From CAZOZZ01 sp965262425 (GTDB lineage: Bacteria; Acidobacteriota; Terriglobia; 20CM-2-55-15): a stretch of 64,000 nucleotides of DNA. The first letter of the stretch is position 1. The number at the start of each line of letters is the position of its first letter. The stretch covers positions 5,890,001-5,954,000 of the forward strand of contig OZ253536.1 of assembly GCA_965262425.1 (NCBI GenBank). The letters are read 5' to 3'. Under the pieces are notes generated by a model. That model was not told the origin of the DNA. It ran no database searches and saw only the letters and a list, made by a program, of their open reading frames with translations. Positions 63,070 through 64,000 of the stretch are shown piece after piece. The position numbers and the translations under genes were made by a program.

Positions 63070-64000
63070 CTACGCATGCTTCACTTCCCTACCCTGTGCC
63101 TTGGCCACGATTTCGTCCGCTGTCTGTTTCGGCACTTGAGCGTATTTGTCAAAATGCATCGTGTAGGTTGCACGCCCTTGTGTCATCGATCGCAGGTCGG
63201 TCGCGTAGCCGAACATGGCCCCCAGGGGAACGGTGGCCTTGACGATCTGAGTGCCCGGACGTGCTTCCATTCCTTCGATGTGCCCGCGGCGAGAGTTCAG
63301 ATCTCCGATCACGTCGCCCATGTACTCTTCGGGAAGTACGACTTCCACTTGCATCACGGGTTCCAGGAGCACCGGGTTGGCCCGCATGCAACCGGACTTG
63401 AGAGCCATGGAACCGGCAATCTTAAAAGCGATCTCCGAAGAATCGACATCGTGGAATGAACCATCGAAGAGTGTCACCTTGATGTCGCGCATCTCGTATC
63501 CGGCAAGAACGCCCGCGCTCATCGCCTCGCGGACACCCTGCTCCACGGGCTTGATGAACTCCTTGGGAATCGATCCTCCCACGATCCCGTTCACGAATTC
63601 CAATCCCGTGCCAGGCTCGGCCGGCTCGAGGGAAATCTTGACGTGACCGTACTGGCCCCGGCCGCCGGTCTGGCGAACGTATCGGCCTTCCGACTCGGTC
63701 TTCGAACGGATCGTTTCCTTATAGGACACCTGCGGCTTGCCGACATTGGCCCCCACACTGAACTCTCTCAGCATGCGGTCCACGAGGACCTCCAGGTGCA
63801 ACTCGCCCATGCCCGAGATAATCGTCTGCCCGGTATCCTCATCCGTGTGAATGCGGAAGGTCGGATCTTCCTTGGCAAGCTTGCCCAGAGCCATGCCCAT
63901 TTTTTCCTGGTCCGCCTTGGTCTTGGGCTCGATGGCGACCGCGATCACAGGTTCCGGAAAGTCCATCGCCTCGAGAACGATCTGGGAGCCCTCGCTACAG
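63070..64000 (-). CDS. fusA: Elongation factor G, C-terminal part (cut by window edge)
   Basis: 310 residues are visible, in frame to the window end (EGSQIVLEAMDFPEPVIAVA), so the start lies outside. Domains III-V of EF-G are recognised: TDEDTGQTIISGMGELHLEV, RQTGGRGQYGHVKISLEP, the SIPKEFIKPVEQGVREAMSA loop and VVLPEEYMGDVIGDLNSRRG with MFGYATDLRSMTQGRATYTM. EF-G moves tRNA and mRNA during translocation. The ATG at 63966 is internal, not a start. It leads into tuf on the same strand. Confidence 0.97.
   Translation of the reverse strand, partial: CSEGSQIVLEAMDFPEPVIAVAIEPKTKADQEKMGMALGKLAKEDPTFRIHTDEDTGQTIISGMGELHLEVLVDRMLREFSVGANVGKPQVSYKETIRSKTESEGRYVRQTGGRGQYGHVKISLEPAEPGTGLEFVNGIVGGSIPKEFIKPVEQGVREAMSAGVLAGYEMRDIKVTLFDGSFHDVDSSEIAFKIAGSMALKSGCMRANPVLLEPVMQVEVVLPEEYMGDVIGDLNSRRGHIEGMEARPGTQIVKATVPLGAMFGYATDLRSMTQGRATYTMHFDKYAQVPKQTADEIVAKAQGREVKHA

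Overview
The window looks like a chromosomal segment of an Acidobacteriota bacterium, perhaps close to Vicinamibacteria. This is an inference from gene content, not from alignment. The indicators are five orphan MacB/FtsX-type permeases of the ADOP kind (one pair preceded by a PadR regulator), an operon of DUF1592 cytochrome, DUF1552 and ankyrin proteins, a secreted S9 peptidase, and high-GC coding sequence with many TTG/GTG starts.

Region 1 (1-6.5 kb) is genomic wreckage. Two different ADOP genes, one without its 3' end and one without its 5' end, are joined by a 3.4-kb insertion sequence. That element (DUF6788 protein plus a DDE transposase) is itself interrupted by a complete IS3-type element. 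Removing the inner element with one copy of a 3-bp duplication restores the transposase frame. The right-hand ADOP also carries a frameshift and a nonsense codon.

Region 2 (6.5-17.4 kb) holds a small holin-like membrane protein, a PadR-ADOP-ADOP operon whose promoter overlaps inverted repeats, a PIN-domain toxin remnant, a HAD phosphatase, two small proteins and an exported S9 peptidase with a clear terminator.

Region 3 (17.6-25.4 kb) is housekeeping: tilS and ftsH, then folP, cdaA, cdaR and glmM, linking tRNA-Ile lysidine formation, membrane proteolysis, folate, c-di-AMP and cell-wall precursor synthesis. A short inverted-repeat element sits between cdaR and glmM; a relative lies near 32.7 kb.

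Region 4 (25.4-31.2 kb, minus strand) is a complete rRNA operon, 16S, tRNA-Ile(GAT), tRNA-Ala(TGC), 23S, 5S, with a strong promoter, boxA antitermination sites and pre-23S processing arms.

Region 5 (31.3-46.7 kb) is accessory: a secreted protein and a cytochrome c on the plus strand; the DUF1592-DUF1552-ankyrin operon on the minus strand; an IPT-like pseudogene; another ADOP; an ECF sigma factor; a two-PAS protein; a DUF1330 protein; a single-pass membrane protein; and a membrane pyrophosphatase with K+-dependent-type residues.

Region 6 (46.8-64 kb, minus strand) is the str-S10-spc-alpha cluster from fusA (cut by the window edge) and tuf through rpsJ to rplQ, with secY, adk, infA, rpmJ and rpoA. 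Most junctions are tight or overlapping and the cluster ends at a perfect hairpin terminator. Heptamer repeats (AGTGGTC type) occupy several gaps in it.

No CRISPR array, prophage or clear defence island was seen. The least explained coding material is the DUF1592-DUF1552-ankyrin operon, the DUF6788 protein of the outer IS, and the lone two-PAS protein next to the sigma factor.
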